The notes under the pieces were generated by a model. That model was given only the letters and a program-made list of their open reading frames with translations. It was not told where the DNA came from and did no database searches. DNA of 42,330 nt from Clostridiales bacterium (GTDB lineage: Bacteria > Bacillota > Clostridia > Caldicoprobacterales > UBA3941). Positions 17,664-27,006 of this stretch are shown here, one piece after another. Positions within the stretch are counted from its first letter, which is position 1, and each line of letters starts with the position of its first letter. The DNA is taken from positions 1-42,330 of the forward strand of contig JAAYGY010000057.1 of NCBI GenBank assembly GCA_012735575.1, written 5' to 3'. The position numbers were made by a program, and so were the translations under genes.

Positions 17664-19172
17664 TTATTTAAAAGCTGCATCAATCTGATTTTGTGCTTCT
17701 TCCATAATCTTGTTGAAACCAGCAGCCTCCAGCTCTTGTGTAATGGTTTCTACCAGGTCTTCAGGATTTCTTGCACCTGTTAGAAGCTCGCTTCTGTACT
17801 TATTCCATACAGCACGGCAGTTGGTCAGCTCATTCTGGATGTTAGTAGGATCTAAGTCAAAGCCTAGTAGTACAGAACCTACAGCTTTTTCATTCAGCTC
17901 CTTAACTTCAGCCCACTGATCAATCTCACCAGCAATAGGACTTACAGTAAAGAAGGTTCCCTGAGTATATCCAGCCATTGTCCAGTCGGTATTTAGCTTT
18001 TCTACCTCTCCGCCTTCTGTGTACTTGAAGTTATCTCCCTCAAGTCCATAGTAGAAGGCATCTCTGACATAAGAATCCAGGTTCACTAGCTGTAGGAACT
18101 CAATAGCCTTTTCAGGATTCTTAGCACCTGAATAAACAGCATTCAGGGAGCCGCGAACTGTACTGTTGGATAGAACTGGTCCAGCAAACTGAACAGCCTC
18201 AGCTTCTACACCCATGGATGGACCCCAGGTTGTTTTTGCCGCAGAAGGCCAACCCTGTGCTATAAATGTAGTTCTGTAGCTTGGGGCTTCACCAAGTGTA
18301 GGAGCATCCGCATTGATTATGCCTTCTTTATACCAGGTATGAAGGGTTTTAAGATTATTCATTACATCTTCCTGCTTAAGCACATTAACAACAGTACGGC
18401 TCTCATCGTCAACCCTTACTCCAATAGGTTCAAGTTCTGAACCCATAGCATCATACATGGTAAATATTGCACCAACACCATTTTGGTCAATTACGAAAGG
18501 TGATATTCCTTCGCCTTCCTTAATTGTTTTAAGAGGCTCTGTCAGACTTTCCAGCGTCTTGTGCTGTTGGATATCTATATTGTATTTATCTGCCATTTCC
18601 TTATCCCATACAATAAACTGAGTCATAGAAGAGTCCTTATAAGTAGGTACAGAGTAAATCTTTCCATCTACCTTTACAGCTTCCCAGTAGTCCTCAGGAA
18701 TATAACTGTATAGGTCTGCAGCTTTGCTTTGTACCAGTTCTGTAATATCTAAGTAAGCACCTAGCTGTACTTCACTAAGGTATCTTCCCATATCTGTAAA
18801 TAGGATATCAAAATACTCTCCAGAGTTAACGATAACGTTTCGTCTGTTATCCCAGTCACCCCAGGAAACAATCTCGGTATCAATATGGACACCTATCTTG
18901 TCCTCCAAATATGCATTGATGTTTTCTCTCCATGCATCATAGTTGGAAGGCATTCCACTACCTACTGCAACCCATTTCAAGGTGACAACTTCACCCTCAG
19001 ACACTGATTCTGAATCATTTGTGTCATTGGTGTCATTTGTCTGCTTGTCATTAGTATCAGCTACATTACCTTGATTATTAGTGCTGTCATTATTCTTAGC
19101 ACCACCGCCACATCCTGCCAGTAGCGCAGCTACCATTACTGCTACTAATAGGAATGCAAAAATCCTTTTCAT
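17664..19172 (-). CDS. Sugar ABC transporter solute-binding lipoprotein (mannose-glycan operon)
   Basis: The 502-residue protein begins [18 protein letters not shown] and has the lipobox LLAGC with Cys21, so it is a lipoprotein on the outer face of the membrane. A linker rich in Asn, Asp, Ser and Thr follows (about 25-55), then a binding domain of the extracellular solute-binding family 1 (LplA-like, e.g. [25 protein letters not shown]). It captures oligosaccharides for the two permeases encoded upstream. The start at 19172 is backed by AAGGAGGTTATCATCT; an in-frame start 17 codons earlier has none. No ATPase gene is present, as is typical for importers that share MsmX. The substrate is inferred from the downstream GH130 and GH38 genes: a mannose-containing oligosaccharide. 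Confidence 0.9.
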   Translation of the reverse strand: MKRIFAFLLVAVMVAALLAGCGGGAKNNDSTNNQGNVADTNDKQTNDTNDTNDSESVSEGEVVTLKWVAVGSGMPSNYDAWRENINAYLEDKIGVHIDTEIVSWGDWDNRRNVIVNSGEYFDILFTDMGRYLSEVQLGAYLDITELVQSKAADLYSYIPEDYWEAVKVDGKIYSVPTYKDSSMTQFIVWDKEMADKYNIDIQQHKTLESLTEPLKTIKEGEGISPFVIDQNGVGAIFTMYDAMGSELEPIGVRVDDESRTVVNVLKQEDVMNNLKTLHTWYKEGIINADAPTLGEAPSYRTTFIAQGWPSAAKTTWGPSMGVEAEAVQFAGPVLSNSTVRGSLNAVYSGAKNPEKAIEFLQLVNLDSYVRDAFYYGLEGDNFKYTEGGEVEKLNTDWTMAGYTQGTFFTVSPIAGEIDQWAEVKELNEKAVGSVLLGFDLDPTNIQNELTNCRAVWNKYRSELLTGARNPEDLVETITQELEAAGFNKIMEEAQNQIDAAFK

Positions 19173-19212
19173 AGATGATAACCTCCTTATATCTTTTGTA
19201 TATTTTTTAATT

Positions 19213-19236
19213 TTTAAAAGCAATTATGCTTTTAAA
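19213..19236 (-). other. Small stem-loop between permease and lipoprotein genes
   Basis: TTTAAAAGCA-4-TGCTTTTAAA, a 10-bp stem in the 91-base gap between the second permease gene and the binding-protein gene. No terminator T-run. Possibly an RNA processing site. Confidence 0.45.
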
Positions 19237-19263
19237 CCTATATTCTAGATTAAGCTGCTAAAC

Positions 19264-20187
19264 TTAGCCCTTGACCGCACCTATGGTTAATCCAGTTACA
19301 AAATATCTCTGGAAAAATGGATAGGCACAGGCAATAGGCAAGACAATTATTACTGCTATGGCCATCCTAACTCCTTCGGCAGGCATCTGATTTACATATT
19401 GTTGCATAGAAAGTCCCGCAGAGGGGTTATTTGCCAGATACTCTATATTTTTCTGAATATTGTTTAACAGTGCCTGTAAGGATAAGAGGCTTTGTTCCCT
19501 TATATATAGAGAAGATTGGAACCAGTCATTCCAGTATCCAAAGGCCAGAAACAGGGCGATAGTGGCAAAGACCGGTTTGGAAATAGGAACAATAATTCTA
19601 AGATAAATACTAAGTTGACTAGCCCCTTCGATTTTAGCTGATTCAATAATGGACTCTGATATAGTAGTCTGGAAAAAAGTCTTACAGATAACTACATTAA
19701 ATGAGTTAACCGCCAAAGGAAGAATCAAAGCCCATATTGTATTGCTTAAGCCCAATATATTTGCATTTACTACATAGGACGCAACCATACCACCGTTAAA
19801 GATCATTGGGATAAATACAACCCAGGTAAAGAAGTTCTTTAACTTGTAATTGGATCTGGACAACACGTACCCCATGCTTGTAGTTAAGGCAACACCAAGA
19901 AGGGTACCCAGTGCCGTTACAATTACGGATATGCCAAAGGCATTTATAATTACATCCTTTTCATTCCATAGAAATTCATAAGCACTAAGGGACAAGGCAT
20001 CAGGGAAAAACTGATATCCATTTCTCGCTATAGACCCTTCGGAACTTATGGATATAATAAAAACAAATATAAAGGGTATAATACACATTAAAGATAGAAT
20101 AATAAAAGTTGTATTAAACAATAGGTTAGTAGAACTTTTTATACTGTTTAACCTATTAGTACCTGCATTTTCCTTCCCCTTATTCAT
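19264..20187 (-). CDS. Carbohydrate ABC transporter permease, LplC/MalG type
   Basis: This 307-residue protein has six membrane helices and the cytoplasmic EAA loop that docks the ATPase: IESAKIEGASQLSIYLRIIV near residues 187-206. The N-terminal PFIFVFIISISSEGSIARNGYQFFP and the C-terminal QRYFVTGLTIGAVKG are typical of the LplC/YtcP branch of MalG-like permeases. It pairs with the LplB-type permease encoded just before it, with 9 bases between the two genes. The start at 20187 follows AGGAGGTAAAA. It forms the translocation channel with its partner. It is part of the operon 21141-13342. Confidence 0.92.
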   Translation of the reverse strand: MNKGKENAGTNRLNSIKSSTNLLFNTTFIILSLMCIIPFIFVFIISISSEGSIARNGYQFFPDALSLSAYEFLWNEKDVIINAFGISVIVTALGTLLGVALTTSMGYVLSRSNYKLKNFFTWVVFIPMIFNGGMVASYVVNANILGLSNTIWALILPLAVNSFNVVICKTFFQTTISESIIESAKIEGASQLSIYLRIIVPISKPVFATIALFLAFGYWNDWFQSSLYIREQSLLSLQALLNNIQKNIEYLANNPSAGLSMQQYVNQMPAEGVRMAIAVIIVLPIACAYPFFQRYFVTGLTIGAVKG

Positions 20188-20196
20188 TTTTACCTC

Positions 20197-21141
20197 CTAA
20201 ATAATTGCATAGTCTTCGTCGATTTTCCTAACAATCCAGTTTGCCAGCAGAATGGTAATACAGCATGCTACGGATTGGAATACTGTGGCAGCCGATGTCA
20301 TGCCGATAGGGGTCGAAGACAACAACGCATTATATACATAAGTATCTATAGTTGAAACCGTATCATACAAAGATGCTGGAATACCTCTGGTTACTTGATA
20401 GAACAATCCAAAATCTGAGTAGAATATCTTGCCTACACTCAATATGAACATCATTATGATAATAGGTCTTAGGCTAGGCAGGGTTATATGTTTAACCTGT
20501 TGCCACTGGGTGGCCCCATCAACTACAGCAGCTTCGTATAAAGAAGGATCAATACCGGTTATACTAGCCAAATAAACCACCATATTATATCCTGTAGATT
20601 TCCACAAACTCATGAACACCAGTATATAAGGCCAATATTTTGATTCCATATACCACTGTACTCGCTCCTGGCCAAGGGTTTGCATCAAAGAATTTAGAAT
20701 ACCTTTGTCGTAACTTAAGAATGCATAGACAAAATAGCTGACAACAACCCACGATAAAAAGTGTGGGAAAAACATTGCCGTCTGGTAAACCTTGGATTTC
20801 CTTTTGCTATATATCATGCTGATCATTATAGCCAAGGTAACAGGAATTAAGATACCCAAAACAATGAATATCAAATTATACCCTATAGTGTTTCTCAGCA
20901 ATATATACAGACTTTTGGATTCGATTAAGTATTTAAAATTGGCAAATCCTACCCATTCACTATGGATAAGATTGTATAGAAAACTCTTACCAGGAAATAT
21001 TTGATATCTTTTAAAAGCAATAAATATACCAAACATTGGTAAAAAGCTGAATAATATATACCAAACAAAAGTGGGTACAGCTAATAAGGTGAGCTCTGTA
21101 TCATCTCTTGTCCACCTTCTTCGCTTTGTTTTTCTTACCAT
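20197..21141 (-). CDS. Sugar ABC transporter permease, LplB/MalF type
   Basis: The 314-residue protein has six membrane helices and the EAA loop YEAAVVDGATQWQQVKHITL. The N-terminus (RKTKRRRWTRDDTELTLLAV) is basic, then LLAVPTFVWYILFSFLPMFGI forms helix 1. This is the LplB/YtcQ-YteP branch usually found with LplC permeases and LplA lipoproteins. I start it at 21141 because GGGGGATAAT precedes that Met; a Met four codons earlier overlaps the site. It is the first gene of the operon, behind two promoters and two LacI-type operators. Here the permease genes precede the lipoprotein gene, the reverse of the second importer in this window. Confidence 0.92.
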   Translation of the reverse strand: MVRKTKRRRWTRDDTELTLLAVPTFVWYILFSFLPMFGIFIAFKRYQIFPGKSFLYNLIHSEWVGFANFKYLIESKSLYILLRNTIGYNLIFIVLGILIPVTLAIMISMIYSKRKSKVYQTAMFFPHFLSWVVVSYFVYAFLSYDKGILNSLMQTLGQERVQWYMESKYWPYILVFMSLWKSTGYNMVVYLASITGIDPSLYEAAVVDGATQWQQVKHITLPSLRPIIIMMFILSVGKIFYSDFGLFYQVTRGIPASLYDTVSTIDTYVYNALLSSTPIGMTSAATVFQSVACCITILLANWIVRKIDEDYAII

Positions 21142-21200
21142 ATTATCCCCCATTTTCTATTCTTCATTCTCCGAAAGAAACTTCGTTTTTTAACTTTTAT

Positions 21201-21229
21201 ATTTTAACACCAGCTTAAAACAAAATCAA
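21201..21229 (-). promoter_or_regulatory. Promoter P2 of the mannose-glycan operon
   Basis: On the minus strand TTGATT (21224-21229), 17 bases, TAAAAT (21201-21206). It lies nearest to the first permease gene and outside the paired operators, so it may be the constitutive promoter. Confidence 0.4.
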
Positions 21230-21350
21230 CTTATATTTACTTTATTTTTTACTTTTGTTAACTAATTGCCGCTATTTTGTTAAAAATAAAATCATTTAGC
21301 TATTATATAATAGTTTTGCCCCGTTTTCCCACAATTATTAATGCAGCTAT

Positions 21351-21379
21351 ATTTTAACATGTGTTATAAATATAGTCAA
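21351..21379 (-). promoter_or_regulatory. Promoter P1 of the mannose-glycan operon
   Basis: On the minus strand TTGACT (21374-21379), 17 bases, TAAAAT (21351-21356). The operator-like palindrome at 21354-21367 overlaps its -10, and another sits just upstream of its -35. This is the likely regulated promoter; the leader would be about 200 bases. Confidence 0.5.
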
Positions 21380-21398
21380 CATTTTTAACATTTGTTAA
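21354..21398. promoter_or_regulatory. Two LacI-type operator palindromes 31 bp apart
   Basis: TTAACA-TG-TGTTAt (21354-21367) and TTAACA-TT-TGTTAA (21385-21398) are near-identical 14-base palindromes whose centres are 31 bp apart, about three helical turns. They lie in the divergent region between a lacI-family gene and the sugar operon, so the LacI-family protein is the obvious binder. Half-sites (TTTGTTAA) recur at about 21255 and 21285. Confidence 0.6.
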
Positions 21399-21494
21399 TT
21401 TACATTGAAAGCAAAAATCATATATATTATAATTAAGCATAAATTTTTTGTGTATTGTATATTTGTCCAAAATGTAATTAGTCAAACAAATATT

Positions 21495-21524
21495 TTGACA
21501 TATATATTTAAAATAATTTATAAT
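21495..21524 (+). promoter_or_regulatory. Promoter of the lacI-family gene
   Basis: TTGACA (21495-21500), 18 bases, TATAAT (21519-21524): both hexamers perfect, about 35 bases before the start codon at 21562. Confidence 0.7.
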
Positions 21525-21561
21525 TTGAGTAGAACAATATAAAAGGGCGGGGCAGAACATA

Positions 21562-22596
21562 ATGGAAAAGGTTACTATGCAAGACATAGCCGACATGCTT
21601 AACATATCACGAGTTACCGTATGGAAAGTTCTTAACAACCAGCCCGGTGTATCAAAAAAACTTCGAGATAAGGTCTTGTTAGCAGCAATAGAAACCGGCT
21701 ATATAAAAAATGATGACAGATTTAAACAGTTAACTGAGGAAAATGGCATAGCAGATTCAAATAAAACCGTTTCTGTAGTCATCTCCAGAACAAACCCCAG
21801 TATATTCTGGCTTAACATTATCCACTCCCTTGCCAAGGAGCTGGATAAATGCGGCATCAATCTAATGTATAATTATATTCCCTCCAGTTATTACAAAGGA
21901 TATACTCTTCCCGATGTTTTAAGCAATGGAAAAGTTGAGGGGATGATAATTATGAATGTCTATGATACTCAACTGCTTTCCATGTTAAATGACCTGAGTA
22001 TCCCCAAGGTTTTCCTGGACGTTTCATCGGATTTTTCCATTGGTAAAATAACTGGAGATCTGATTGTTTTGGAAGGCAGAAAAACTGTTAAAACAATAAC
22101 CAGTGATATTATAAAAAAGGGCAGGACTGAAATCGGTTTTATTGGAGATATTCATTACGCCTTAACCAACAAGGAACGGTATGAGGGGTTTGTTGCTGCT
22201 ATGGAAGAGAATAATTTAGAAATACAGAAAAAATACTGCATGACTGGAAGAATTGGTATACACACATACTACGAGGAAATTTCCAGCTTTTTAGATTCCC
22301 TGGATAAACTACCTGAGGCTTTTGTGTGTGTTAGTGACTTTGTTGCAAACTTTTTGATGCAGTATTTGATAGAGCATGGGTATGAAGTTCCCAAAGATGT
22401 AGCCATAACAGGCTATGACGGTAGCACCGAATACTCTATGGTATCCGGCAAGCTGACTACAGTGAATGTGGATACCCTGCATTTGGGAAAACGCCTTGCA
22501 AAGCAGCTGCTATATAGAATGGAATATCCCAAATCTCCTATAGAAATAACTCATATCCGCTCAGATATCATTTGGGGTAAATCTACGGACTTTTAA
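21562..22596 (+). CDS. LacI-family transcriptional regulator of the mannose-glycan operon
   Basis: The 344-residue protein has an N-terminal LacI helix-turn-helix (residues 4-25: VTMQDIADMLNISRVTVWKV, then LNNQPGVS). A periplasmic-binding-protein-like effector domain follows (about 65-340), with EGMIIMNVYD, IGFIGDIHY, RYEGF and the dimer-side pattern DVAITGYDGS near residue 285. It is transcribed away from the permease operon, the standard arrangement for a local sugar repressor. The effector is probably an oligosaccharide or its breakdown product. The start is preceded by AAGGGCGGGG, an unusually G/C-rich ribosome-binding site for this window. A shared bidirectional terminator separates it from the GH3 gene. 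Confidence 0.9.
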   Translation: MEKVTMQDIADMLNISRVTVWKVLNNQPGVSKKLRDKVLLAAIETGYIKNDDRFKQLTEENGIADSNKTVSVVISRTNPSIFWLNIIHSLAKELDKCGINLMYNYIPSSYYKGYTLPDVLSNGKVEGMIIMNVYDTQLLSMLNDLSIPKVFLDVSSDFSIGKITGDLIVLEGRKTVKTITSDIIKKGRTEIGFIGDIHYALTNKERYEGFVAAMEENNLEIQKKYCMTGRIGIHTYYEEISSFLDSLDKLPEAFVCVSDFVANFLMQYLIEHGYEVPKDVAITGYDGSTEYSMVSGKLTTVNVDTLHLGKRLAKQLLYRMEYPKSPIEITHIRSDIIWGKSTDF

Positions 22597-22610
22597 TTAT
22601 AATTTACAAA

Positions 22611-22658
22611 AAACAATGCCATATACCAGGAGTTCATATACTGGTATATGGCATTTTT
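22611..22658. terminator. Bidirectional terminator between lacI-family and GH3 genes
   Basis: A 15-bp perfect stem (22615-22629 with 22641-22655), loop of 11. It has TTTTT on the plus side and TTGTTTTTTG on the minus side, so it can end both converging transcripts. Confidence 0.9.
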
Positions 22659-22660
22659 AA

Positions 22661-24970
22661 TTAATCAACATGGATCCTAAAGGTGGTTTCCAGTCCAGTC
22701 AGGGAGCTGCCACCAACATAAACTTTAATATTTCCCGGCTCTACACAGAAGACCATATCCCTGTTCCATATACCTAGTTCTTCTCTGCCTAATGTAAAGA
22801 CAAGCTCTTTCTTTTCTCCAGGATTTAGATCTATTTTCTTAAACCCTTTTAATTCCTTTACACGCCTTGTAACACTGGCTTCCAGATCTTTAATATAAAG
22901 CTGTACAACCTCCTGGCCAGCAATATTTCCTGTGTTTTTTACAGTAACCTTTACCCTTACTTTTTTTCCTTCTTCTATATCCTTAGCAGTTAAATCCTTA
23001 TCTAAAACTCCCAGATCACTATATTCAAACTCAGTATAACTTAGACCATGACCAAAATGGTATAAGGGACCTGCTTCCATATCCAGGTATGAAAGTTCCC
23101 TGCCCATATCCTTATGGTTATAGTACACTGGCAATTGTGCAGATGATCTGGGAATGGAAACAGGCAGTTTTCCCGAGGGATTATAATCCCCAAATAAAAC
23201 CTGGGCTATGGCCCTGCCCCCTTCCTTGCCTGGATACCATGCACATAGGATTGCCTTACAGTTTTCAGCTATCCATGGAATAGCATGAGGCCTGCCCTGA
23301 ATTAGTACTACCACAACTGGTGTTCCAGTCTTTTTTATCTCCTTTAGCAATTCTACCTGTACTCCTCCCAGCTCCAGATCGGCTACATCTACGCCTTCAC
23401 CACAGTCCATTTCTGAGGGATCTCCGCCCACAATGGCAGCACCATTAATGTCAAAAACAGTGGAAAAATCTCTGGCGCTAGATCCACCTAAGGCCACTAC
23501 GGCTATATCAGCGTTTTTTGCTGCATCTATGGCTTCTTTAAATCCAGCCTTTGACATATTGCGGATACCACAGCCCTTTGCATATATCACTTCTGTTTGA
23601 GGAGAAACTAAAGCTTTTATTCCCTGTAAAATTGTATGGCCTGTATTTTTCCTTTGAGGAGCAGTATAATCTCCTAGCTGATTATAAAGGTTATCTGCAT
23701 TGGGACCAATTACAGCAATCTTCTTTACATTTTTATCTATGGGCAAAATCTTATCCTCATTCTTTAAAAGGACAATGGATTCCCTGGCTAACTGTAAATT
23801 CTTTGTTTGAGCTCTTGGTGAGTATACTACCTGGCTGGCCAGGTTTTCATCGGTATATGGATTATCAAACAATCCTAGCATAAACTTGAGCTTTAATACT
23901 CGCCTAACTGCTCTGTCAATATACTCCTCTGAAACCTTACCCTTCTTTACTGCTTCTTCCAGAGTAGTAAAAGCATCATCCCACAAACTGAGATCAACGC
24001 CCGAGGTTAGGGCCAGAGCAGCTGCGCCCTCATGGCTTCCGGTTAACATTATGAGTCTGTCTATGGCTGTGCCGTCAGCCATAACTATCCCTTCAAATCC
24101 CCATTCCTCACGCAGTATGTCTGTAAGCAGTTTTTCATTGGCGTGGCATGGAATACCGTCGATTTCATTATAGGCGGCCATACAGCCTAAGGCACCTGCC
24201 ATGACTCCAGCCTTTGCTCCTGGTAAAAAAATCTCTCTAAGCTCTCTTTGACCAATAGACGCAGGAGCAGCATTGTGGCCACCTAAAGCAGCCCCCTGAG
24301 CACAAAAATGCTTCATTATGGCAATTACTTTATTATTGTTTTGCAGCTCTTCCCATGATTCCCCCTGCAGTCCTTTTACGGCTGCAACGGTCATCCGGAC
24401 AGCATGATAGGGGTCTTCCCCAAAACACTCCTCGCTACGACCCCATCTGGGATCTCGTAAAATATCCAATAGGGATATTAGAGCCAGATTGCCTCCACGG
24501 GCTCTAATCTCAGCGGCCACCTGAGCCATGGCCTCCCTATACATATCGGGATTCCAGGTGCTTCCAACTCCTAGATTTGTAGGTAACATAGTCCCATCAA
24601 GGGCCTGGTGTCCATGAGGGCATTCTTCTGAAATGAGAACCGGTATACCCAGCCTTGTATTTTCTATTACATAGCGCTGAATCATATTGGCTACCTGGGC
24701 TGACTTTTCTACCGGAATGCCCGTATCAAAGGTTACTCCCGACCATGGATCAGATCTAAAGAGACCGTATAAAGCCCCCATACCGTTGCCAAACTCTACC
24801 GCTCTTTTAAATTCATCTGTAAGCTCTATCCTGTCTCCTACCCTTTTATAGGCCTTCCACCCATACATCTTCTGGTTTAACTGACCTACCTTTTCTTCCA
24901 ATGTCATCTTTGAAAGCAGGTTGCCAACCCTTACATCTATATCCTGAGATTTATCCTTATACTTGTCCAT
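22661..24970 (-). CDS. Beta-glycosidase, glycoside hydrolase family 3 (with Fn3-like C-terminus)
   Basis: The 769-residue protein shows the GH3 order: TIM barrel, alpha/beta sandwich, then a fibronectin-III-like domain (about 660-765). Family motifs are LRDPRWGRSEECFGEDPY (171-188), MKHF (219-222) and EEWGFEGIVMADG, where D299 is the predicted nucleophile. The second domain carries KKIAVIGPNAD and the Fn3-like part GQEVVQLYIKD. There is no signal peptide, so it acts in the cytoplasm on short beta-glucosides or beta-xylosides; specificity cannot be read. The start has GAAAGGATATAGGGG upstream. A candidate extended -10 (TGGTATAAT, 25038-25043) with no clear -35 lies upstream, behind the terminator of the second importer. 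It may thus be expressed separately while serving that importer. Confidence 0.93.
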   Translation of the reverse strand: MDKYKDKSQDIDVRVGNLLSKMTLEEKVGQLNQKMYGWKAYKRVGDRIELTDEFKRAVEFGNGMGALYGLFRSDPWSGVTFDTGIPVEKSAQVANMIQRYVIENTRLGIPVLISEECPHGHQALDGTMLPTNLGVGSTWNPDMYREAMAQVAAEIRARGGNLALISLLDILRDPRWGRSEECFGEDPYHAVRMTVAAVKGLQGESWEELQNNNKVIAIMKHFCAQGAALGGHNAAPASIGQRELREIFLPGAKAGVMAGALGCMAAYNEIDGIPCHANEKLLTDILREEWGFEGIVMADGTAIDRLIMLTGSHEGAAALALTSGVDLSLWDDAFTTLEEAVKKGKVSEEYIDRAVRRVLKLKFMLGLFDNPYTDENLASQVVYSPRAQTKNLQLARESIVLLKNEDKILPIDKNVKKIAVIGPNADNLYNQLGDYTAPQRKNTGHTILQGIKALVSPQTEVIYAKGCGIRNMSKAGFKEAIDAAKNADIAVVALGGSSARDFSTVFDINGAAIVGGDPSEMDCGEGVDVADLELGGVQVELLKEIKKTGTPVVVVLIQGRPHAIPWIAENCKAILCAWYPGKEGGRAIAQVLFGDYNPSGKLPVSIPRSSAQLPVYYNHKDMGRELSYLDMEAGPLYHFGHGLSYTEFEYSDLGVLDKDLTAKDIEEGKKVRVKVTVKNTGNIAGQEVVQLYIKDLEASVTRRVKELKGFKKIDLNPGEKKELVFTLGREELGIWNRDMVFCVEPGNIKVYVGGSSLTGLETTFRIHVD

Positions 24971-25061
24971 CCCCTATATCCTTTCTATGGTTTTATAGAA
25001 AATGCATCTATTTATAATAGGCTTTTACAACACGCTTATTATACCACAACTCCATATAAAT

Positions 25062-25107
25062 AAAAAAACCACGGTCAATGGTCATTAATTTCCTTGACTA
25101 TGGTTTT
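25062..25107 (-). terminator. Terminator of the second importer operon (repeated element copy 1)
   Basis: A 12-position stem with one mismatch and one G-U pair (AACCACGGTCAA with TTGACTATGGTT), followed on the minus strand by TTTTTTTA, 51 bases after the last permease gene. A near copy of this whole element, including its loop, occurs at 41535-41584. Confidence 0.75.
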
Positions 25108-25157
25108 AAAGTTTTACTTAAAAAAATAGAAACAAAGGAGAGGGAACTCCCTCGCTT

Positions 25158-26051
25158 CTATTCTTTTAATGATCCAATCATAACCCCTTTTACAAAGTAT
25201 TTTTGTAGGAATGGATATAAGCATAGGATAGGTGCCGTGGAAACTATGATGGTACAATATTTAACCAGCATTTTATAAAAGTCAGTATCTACCAGCTGGC
25301 TGGCGTCCTGTACACGGGTCATTGCGTTTGCATCGTTGGATATAAGAATTTCCCGCAATATCAGCTGTAGTGGGAAGAGATCACGGTCCCTCAGGAAAAT
25401 CATAGCATTAAACCAGGAGTTCCACTGTCCTACTGCATAAAACAGGGTCATAACAGCCATGGTAGCACCTGAAACAGGAATTACAATTCTAAATAAAACT
25501 GTAAAATCGTTAGCTCCATCTATTTTAGCAGATTCAATTAGGCTTTCAGGTATGCTCTGGAATGATGTTCTCATAACAATAAGGTTCCACACACTGATGA
25601 GGCTGGGTAAAATAACAGCCCATCTTGTATTTATCAGCTTCAACTGCATAACTACAAGATAAAAAGGAATTAGTCCTCCGCTAAAGAACATGGTAAAGGT
25701 TATTAAAACCATTATCTGCTTTTTCCATAGCAAATCCTTTCGAGAAAGTGCATATGCACCAAAAGCTGTAAGTAATAGACTAAGACCAGTACCTACTACA
25801 ACATATATAATGGTATTAAAGTAGCCTGAGGCAATATTGGGATTTTCTAATACCAACTGATATCCTTTTAATGTAAAGCCAAGGGGATAAAATAGAATTC
25901 CTCTATGCTTGGCCAACAGCGAGGGTTTACTAAAAGAGGCAAAGAGAACATATATCATTGGGTATAAGCAAATAGTAGCCACTGCTACCAGTATAGCATG
26001 ATTGAATACATCAAATATTTTTTCGCCTGTACTTTTCCTTTTCAAACTCAT
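25158..26051 (-). CDS. Carbohydrate ABC transporter permease, LplC/MalG type (second importer)
   Basis: The 297-residue protein has six membrane helices. The EAA loop IESAKIDGANDFTVLFRIVI lies near residues 178-197, and it ends LQKYFVKGVMIGSLKE, a typical LplC/YtcP-type C-terminus. Its partner is the LplB-type permease encoded 15 bases upstream. The start at 26051 follows GGCGGTGATAAG. It is the last gene of the unit lipoprotein-LplB-LplC and is followed by a terminator. Like the first importer it has no ATPase gene nearby. Confidence 0.92.
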   Translation of the reverse strand: MSLKRKSTGEKIFDVFNHAILVAVATICLYPMIYVLFASFSKPSLLAKHRGILFYPLGFTLKGYQLVLENPNIASGYFNTIIYVVVGTGLSLLLTAFGAYALSRKDLLWKKQIMVLITFTMFFSGGLIPFYLVVMQLKLINTRWAVILPSLISVWNLIVMRTSFQSIPESLIESAKIDGANDFTVLFRIVIPVSGATMAVMTLFYAVGQWNSWFNAMIFLRDRDLFPLQLILREILISNDANAMTRVQDASQLVDTDFYKMLVKYCTIIVSTAPILCLYPFLQKYFVKGVMIGSLKE

Positions 26052-26066
26052 CTTATCACCGCCATT

Positions 26067-26975
26067 TTACCATAAACTCGTTTCGGAAACTCTTCTACTT
26101 ATGAAATTTGCAACAATAATCAGCACGAAGTTGATTACAGAGTTAAAAAGACCTACTGCGGTACTGTAGCTATAGTTTGATTCCTGAAGTCCTTTTCTGT
26201 ATACGAAACTGGATATTACGTCAGCAGTTTCATAGGTACTGGAGTTATATAACAAGATAATCTTTTCATATCCCACGCTCATCATACTGCCCAGACGAAG
26301 AATCAGCAGGATTATAATCGTAGGAGCAATACTGGGAAGAGTAATGTGAATAGTTTGTCTCCATCTTCCAGCACCGTCGATCATAGCGGCCTCGTACAGA
26401 TTAGGATTTATCGCAGACAAGGCTGCCAAATAAATAATACTTCCCCAGCCAACTCCCTGCCATATACCGGAACTTACATAAATTGTCCGGAATAACTCAG
26501 GTCTCATAAGCAAATTGGTAGGTTTAACCCCAAAATAGCTAAGAATAGTAGTAATAAGACCATCAGTAGCAGTAAAATCAATAATAATACCGCACACAAC
26601 TACTAAGGAAATAAAGTGGGGAAGATAGGAAATAGTTTGTATGGTTCGCTTAAAGACTCTGCTGTTAATTTCATTTATAAGCAAGGCTAATACTATGGGA
26701 GCAGGAAATCCCCATATCAGATCATATATGTTAATTAAAATAGTATTCCTGATTAAGCGTCCTACATAGTAGCTGCTAAAAAAGTCAGTAAAGTTTTTTA
26801 AACCTATCCAGTCACTTCCGAAGATACCTTTACCAGGTGAATAGTCTTTAAAGGCAATTATTACACCATACATGGGCCAATATGAAAATATGATAAAGAA
26901 AGCTATTACCGGAAGGACCATCAAATATATATACTTATTCTTTTTGAAATCACGACGAACAAGATCCCATTTCAT
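26067..26975 (-). CDS. Sugar ABC transporter permease, LplB/MalF type (second importer)
   Basis: The 302-residue protein has six membrane helices. The N-terminus MKWDLVRRDFKKNKYIYLMV is basic, followed by LPVIAFFIIFSYWPMYGVIIAFKDYSPGKGI, the LplB/YteP helix-1 and loop signature. The EAA loop is YEAAMIDGAGRWRQTIHITL (about residues 193-212). The start at 26975 follows GGGAGCGAAAAAT. It forms the channel with the 25158-26051 product. A strong stem-loop separates it from the lipoprotein gene upstream, so it is probably made at a lower level than that protein. Confidence 0.92.
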   Translation of the reverse strand: MKWDLVRRDFKKNKYIYLMVLPVIAFFIIFSYWPMYGVIIAFKDYSPGKGIFGSDWIGLKNFTDFFSSYYVGRLIRNTILINIYDLIWGFPAPIVLALLINEINSRVFKRTIQTISYLPHFISLVVVCGIIIDFTATDGLITTILSYFGVKPTNLLMRPELFRTIYVSSGIWQGVGWGSIIYLAALSAINPNLYEAAMIDGAGRWRQTIHITLPSIAPTIIILLILRLGSMMSVGYEKIILLYNSSTYETADVISSFVYRKGLQESNYSYSTAVGLFNSVINFVLIIVANFISRRVSETSLW

Positions 26976-27006
26976 ATTTTTCGCTCCCTAACATGACATA
27001 TTTTTT

